A stretch of DNA of 6,875 nucleotides, taken from assembly GCA_030601965.1 (NCBI GenBank), contig JAUWAR010000069.1, positions 1 through 6,875 of the forward strand, written 5' to 3'. This document shows positions 5,198-6,875 of this stretch, piece after piece. The number at the start of each line of letters is the position of its first letter. Position 1 is the stretch's first letter. A model generated the notes under the pieces. It was not told the DNA's origin, did not search any database, and saw nothing but the letters and a program-made list of their open reading frames with translations. This DNA comes from a bacterium (GTDB taxonomy: Bacteria; Hydrothermota; UBA3073; JACQXS01; JAUWAR01). The position numbers and the translations under genes were made by a program.

Positions 5198-5271
5198 TGG
5201 GCACTAGAGGATTTGAACCTCTGACCTCATGCATGTCAAGCATGCGCGCTAACCAACTGCGCCAAGTGCCC
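5198..5271 (-). tRNA. tRNA-Val (anticodon GAC)
   Basis: On the minus strand, acceptor GGGCACT (5265-5271) pairs with AGTGCCC, followed by discriminator A at 5198. The D-stem is GCGC/GCGC, the anticodon stem CATGC/GCATG with loop TTGACAT gives anticodon GAC (codons GUC/GUU), and the T-arm is AGAGG-TTCAAAT-CCTCT. No CCA is encoded. It is directly preceded by a tRNA-like fragment and followed after 15 bases by thrS. Confidence 0.95.
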
Positions 5272-5331
5272 AATTTAAATCTCTGACCTGTCGCCTCAAG
5301 CGACCACTCTAACCAACTGAGCTAACCGCTC
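5272..5331 (-). pseudogene. Degenerate tRNA fragment lacking its 3' end
   Basis: The minus strand begins GAGCGGT-TA-GCTC-AGTTGGTTA-GAGT, a good acceptor 5' strand and D-arm. It continues with an anticodon-like arm (GGTCG, loop CTTGAGG, CGACA with one mismatch, or GTCGC/GCGAC around a five-base loop). The variable region AGGTCAGAG is identical to that of the adjacent tRNA-Val, then ATTTAAATT resembles a decayed T-loop (tRNA-Val has GTTCAAATC). The 3' T-stem strand and the 3' acceptor strand (ACCGCTC expected) are missing, because tRNA-Val starts at once. The TGA in the loop would be a serine anticodon, but there is no long variable arm, so identity is not assignable. It could alternatively be a tRNA-like leader structure in the thrS transcript. 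Confidence 0.75.
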
Positions 5332-5335
5332 ATTT

Positions 5336-5980
5336 TCATCCATTTGCTGGCTCTAATACCCAGATTTCTTGCGATTCTGGAAGTCCTTCAATATTAATCT
5401 CGGACCCTCCAACTGTCCTGACATTTGTCTTGCCAGAAAGAAAATTATCAACAACAGAAATTGGGAATTCGCAAGCAGATGTCTTATAATGCATGGGAAT
5501 ACAAATCTTTGGATTTATCATATCTACAACCTTTGTTGCTATTTTAGCATCTATAGTATAAAAACCTCCGACAGGAATAAAGAGAATATCTACTTTGCCA
5601 ATCGCATCTATACTTTCTTTTGGAAGGCTATGGCCAAGGTCGCCCAGATGACATACTTTTATTCCGTCCATTTCAAAGATAAATATGGTATTTGGACCCC
5701 TCTCACTACCTTTTGTCTCATCATGATAAGAACTAATGCCTTTAAATGAAATATTCTTGGTTGTTTTGATACCTATGCCCTTGATAATCTCTGGATTTTG
5801 TGGAATGTTTGTCTTATTATGGTCGCCATGCTCATGACTTATTGTTACTATGTCAGTCCAATCCTCAATTGCTTTGTAATTAAGTCCTCCGTATGTTTCA
5901 TCATAAGGGTCCGTCATTATTCTTGTTCCATCCTTTGCTTCTACTAAAAATGAAGCGTGTCCAAGATATTTAATACGCAT
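5336..5980 (-). CDS. Metallo-beta-lactamase-fold hydrolase (UPF0173/UlaG-like)
   Basis: A 214-residue cytoplasmic metal-dependent hydrolase of the beta-lactamase superfamily, of the short type annotated as UPF0173 or Zn-dependent hydrolase of the UlaG group. It opens MRIKYLGHASFLVE, typical of this group. Metal-binding motifs are HEHGDH (H49, H51, D53, H54), H86 in SSYHDE, D114 in LGDLGH and H164 in MHYK. No signal peptide is present. The physiological substrate is unknown. The open frame extends upstream to 6067, but I place the start at 5980 because AGGGAAGG lies a few bases before that ATG and family homology begins there. The extra 29 residues would come from AT-rich intergenic sequence. 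It ends five bases before the tRNA fragment and diverges from the prepilin peptidase gene. Confidence 0.9.
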   Translation of the reverse strand: MRIKYLGHASFLVEAKDGTRIMTDPYDETYGGLNYKAIEDWTDIVTISHEHGDHNKTNIPQNPEIIKGIGIKTTKNISFKGISSYHDETKGSERGPNTIFIFEMDGIKVCHLGDLGHSLPKESIDAIGKVDILFIPVGGFYTIDAKIATKVVDMINPKICIPMHYKTSACEFPISVVDNFLSGKTNVRTVGGSEINIEGLPESQEIWVLEPANG

Positions 5981-6017
5981 AATACCTTCCCTGAAGTTTT
6001 GTTCTGGATTTTTGAGT

Positions 6018-6056
6018 TTTGTCAAGTTTTTTTCCACTTTTTTGAACCTTGACAAA
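6018..6056. promoter_or_regulatory. Divergent intergenic inverted repeat with outward TTGACA boxes
   Basis: TTTGTCAAG (6018-6026) and CTTGACAAA (6048-6056) form a perfect 9-bp inverted repeat separated by 21 bases. Each arm contains TTGACA pointing away from the centre: minus strand at 6020-6025 towards the hydrolase, plus strand at 6049-6054 towards the prepilin peptidase. It may be paired -35 elements, a dyad operator, or both. The minus-strand side lacks a convincing -10 (ACAAAA at 17-base spacing). Confidence 0.5.
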
Positions 6057-6077
6057 TGATAAAACACAAGTCATCAT
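6049..6077 (+). promoter_or_regulatory. Candidate promoter of the prepilin peptidase gene
   Basis: Perfect TTGACA (6049-6054), 17-base spacer, then CATCAT (6072-6077), which matches four of six bases of TATAAT. Normal geometry would place the transcription start on the A of the ATG at 6084, giving a leaderless mRNA. This fits the absence of a Shine-Dalgarno before that ATG. Confidence 0.45.
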
Positions 6078-6083
6078 AGAATA

Positions 6084-6827
6084 ATGATTTGTCCTTTATC
6101 AACAGGTATTTTAATCTTTGTTCTGGGTGCAGTATTTGGAAGCTTCTTTAATGTATGTATCTACCGAATACCTAAAAAAAAGTCTCTTATATCTCCTCGC
6201 TCTTTCTGTCCTAAATGCCAAAAAACCATCCCTTTCTATGACAATATTCCAATAATTTCTTACATTATTCTAAAGGGCAAATGTAGATTCTGTGATGAGA
6301 GTATTGGATTAAGGTATCCTATTGTTGAACTCCTCTCAAGTATTGTTTTTATCCTCTGCTTCTTGAAATTTGGAATGCATCTCTCTCTACTTGTTTATCT
6401 CGTTCTTTTCTCCATCTGCATAATCATTTCCTTTATAGACCTTGATACAGGAACTATTCCAGATGTTCTTACTATTCCTGGAATTATATTAGGAATTAGT
6501 CTGAGTTTATTTACAAAGTATATTCCTTTTATTAAGTCTCTTATCGGGTTTGTAGTCGGGGCAGGAATTTTGTTACTTGTAACTATCTTATGGAAGTTAC
6601 TCTTCAAGAAAGAGGCTATGGGTGGAGGTGATATCAAGTTGCTTGGAATGATGGGGGCGTTTGTAGGTCCTGTTTATGTGCTTTTTATTCTCTTTACAGG
6701 TTCGCTTCTCGGAGTTATTTTTGGCCTCGTAACAAGAAACAGAAAACTACGATTTGGACCATTCCTATCAATGTCTCTATTTCTTATCCTGTTCTTTGGA
6801 GATAAACTTCTCAAACTTTTTTCTTGA
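6084..6827 (+). CDS. pilD: Prepilin peptidase / N-methyltransferase (type IV leader peptidase)
   Basis: A 247-residue polytopic inner-membrane aspartic protease that cleaves the leader of type IV prepilins or type II secretion pseudopilins and methylates the new N-terminus. The first helix leads into GAVFGSFFNVCIYRIP (15-30). The cytoplasmic domain has two zinc-type pairs, CPKC (C42, C45) and CRFC (C67, C70), which marks the bifunctional form with methyltransferase region. The peptidase domain has FIDLDTGTIPD (D119/D121 region) and GGGD (D183), the two catalytic aspartates, then the FGPFLS motif (224-229). About eight membrane helices are expected. The ATG at 6084 fits the family N-terminus, but no Shine-Dalgarno precedes it. 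No other pilus or secretion gene is in the window. The symbol is by family, and a gspO-type role is equally possible. Confidence 0.93.
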   Translation: MICPLSTGILIFVLGAVFGSFFNVCIYRIPKKKSLISPRSFCPKCQKTIPFYDNIPIISYIILKGKCRFCDESIGLRYPIVELLSSIVFILCFLKFGMHLSLLVYLVLFSICIIISFIDLDTGTIPDVLTIPGIILGISLSLFTKYIPFIKSLIGFVVGAGILLLVTILWKLLFKKEAMGGGDIKLLGMMGAFVGPVYVLFILFTGSLLGVIFGLVTRNRKLRFGPFLSMSLFLILFFGDKLLKLFS

Positions 6828-6852
6828 CAGAAGTATTTATTATTTGTAATTT
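6824..6852 (+). promoter_or_regulatory. Candidate promoter for the next gene to the right
   Basis: A perfect TTGACA (6824-6829) overlaps the TGA stop of the prepilin peptidase gene. Seventeen bases later comes TAATTT (6847-6852), a poor -10 (three of six). The remaining bases to 6875 are AT-rich with no recognisable gene, so the target would lie outside the window. Confidence 0.3.
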
Positions 6853-6875
6853 AAGTTTTGTAATTTTATCGTGTC

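Noticed and set aside
5183..5331. T-box riboswitch controlling thrS
   Set aside because: There is no T-box consensus, specifier hairpin or terminator/antiterminator. The 149 bases upstream of thrS are almost entirely tRNA-Val and the tRNA-like fragment.
5369..5749. 126-codon open frame on the plus strand inside the hydrolase gene
   Set aside because: It is antisense to a gene with clear metal-binding motifs, has no ribosome binding site and no recognisable protein features. Similar antisense frames inside the peptidase, infC and thrS genes were rejected for the same reason.
5981..6067. N-terminal extension of the hydrolase to an upstream ATG at 6067
   Set aside because: The extra 29 residues come from low-complexity AT-rich intergenic DNA overlapping the divergent promoter region, and there is no ribosome binding site at 6067, whereas AGGGAAGG precedes the ATG at 5980 and family homology starts there.

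Overview
This AT-rich window comes from a bacterial chromosome. It carries a thrS-infC-rpmI-rplT translation cluster, bacterial-type tRNAs without an encoded CCA end, strong GGAGG ribosome binding sites and a bacterial prepilin peptidase. The organism cannot be named from the sequence. A TGS-less threonyl-tRNA synthetase, an M42 aminopeptidase and heptanucleotide repeats suggest an uncultured or deep-branching lineage, but that is inference.

Left part (1-1303, + strand): tRNA-Leu(CAA), cut by one base at the window edge, then tRNA-Glu(CTC), then an M42-family metallo-aminopeptidase. Between tRNA-Glu and the peptidase the last 25 bases of the tRNA plus its trailer are repeated, and the two copies flank a perfect 11-bp hairpin. 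A strong hairpin at 1314-1346 separates this block from the convergent block to its right and is oriented to stop minus-strand transcription.

Central part (1361-5331, - strand, read right to left): a degenerate tRNA fragment, tRNA-Val(GAC), thrS, infC, rpmI, rplT, a lipoprotein and a small two-helix membrane protein, tightly packed. The thrS-infC-rpmI-rplT order is a classic bacterial translation operon, but pheST, a frequent downstream partner, is replaced by two unrecognised envelope genes. Three gene borders (thrS/infC, rpmI/rplT, rplT/lipoprotein) carry low-complexity sequence with a 7-base period. At the last border the heptads encode the lipoprotein's signal peptide.

Right part (5336-6875): a metallo-beta-lactamase-fold hydrolase (- strand) and a prepilin peptidase (+ strand) diverge from a 103-bp region with a 9-bp inverted repeat holding outward-facing TTGACA elements.

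Most of the window is housekeeping. I see no CRISPR array, transposase, phage gene, toxin-antitoxin pair or defence system. The points most worth a second look are the heptad repeats, especially inside the lipoprotein gene; the tRNA-Glu duplication with hairpin; the probable CUG start of infC; and the lack of Shine-Dalgarno sequences at thrS and the prepilin peptidase gene, where promoter-like boxes sit against the start codon.
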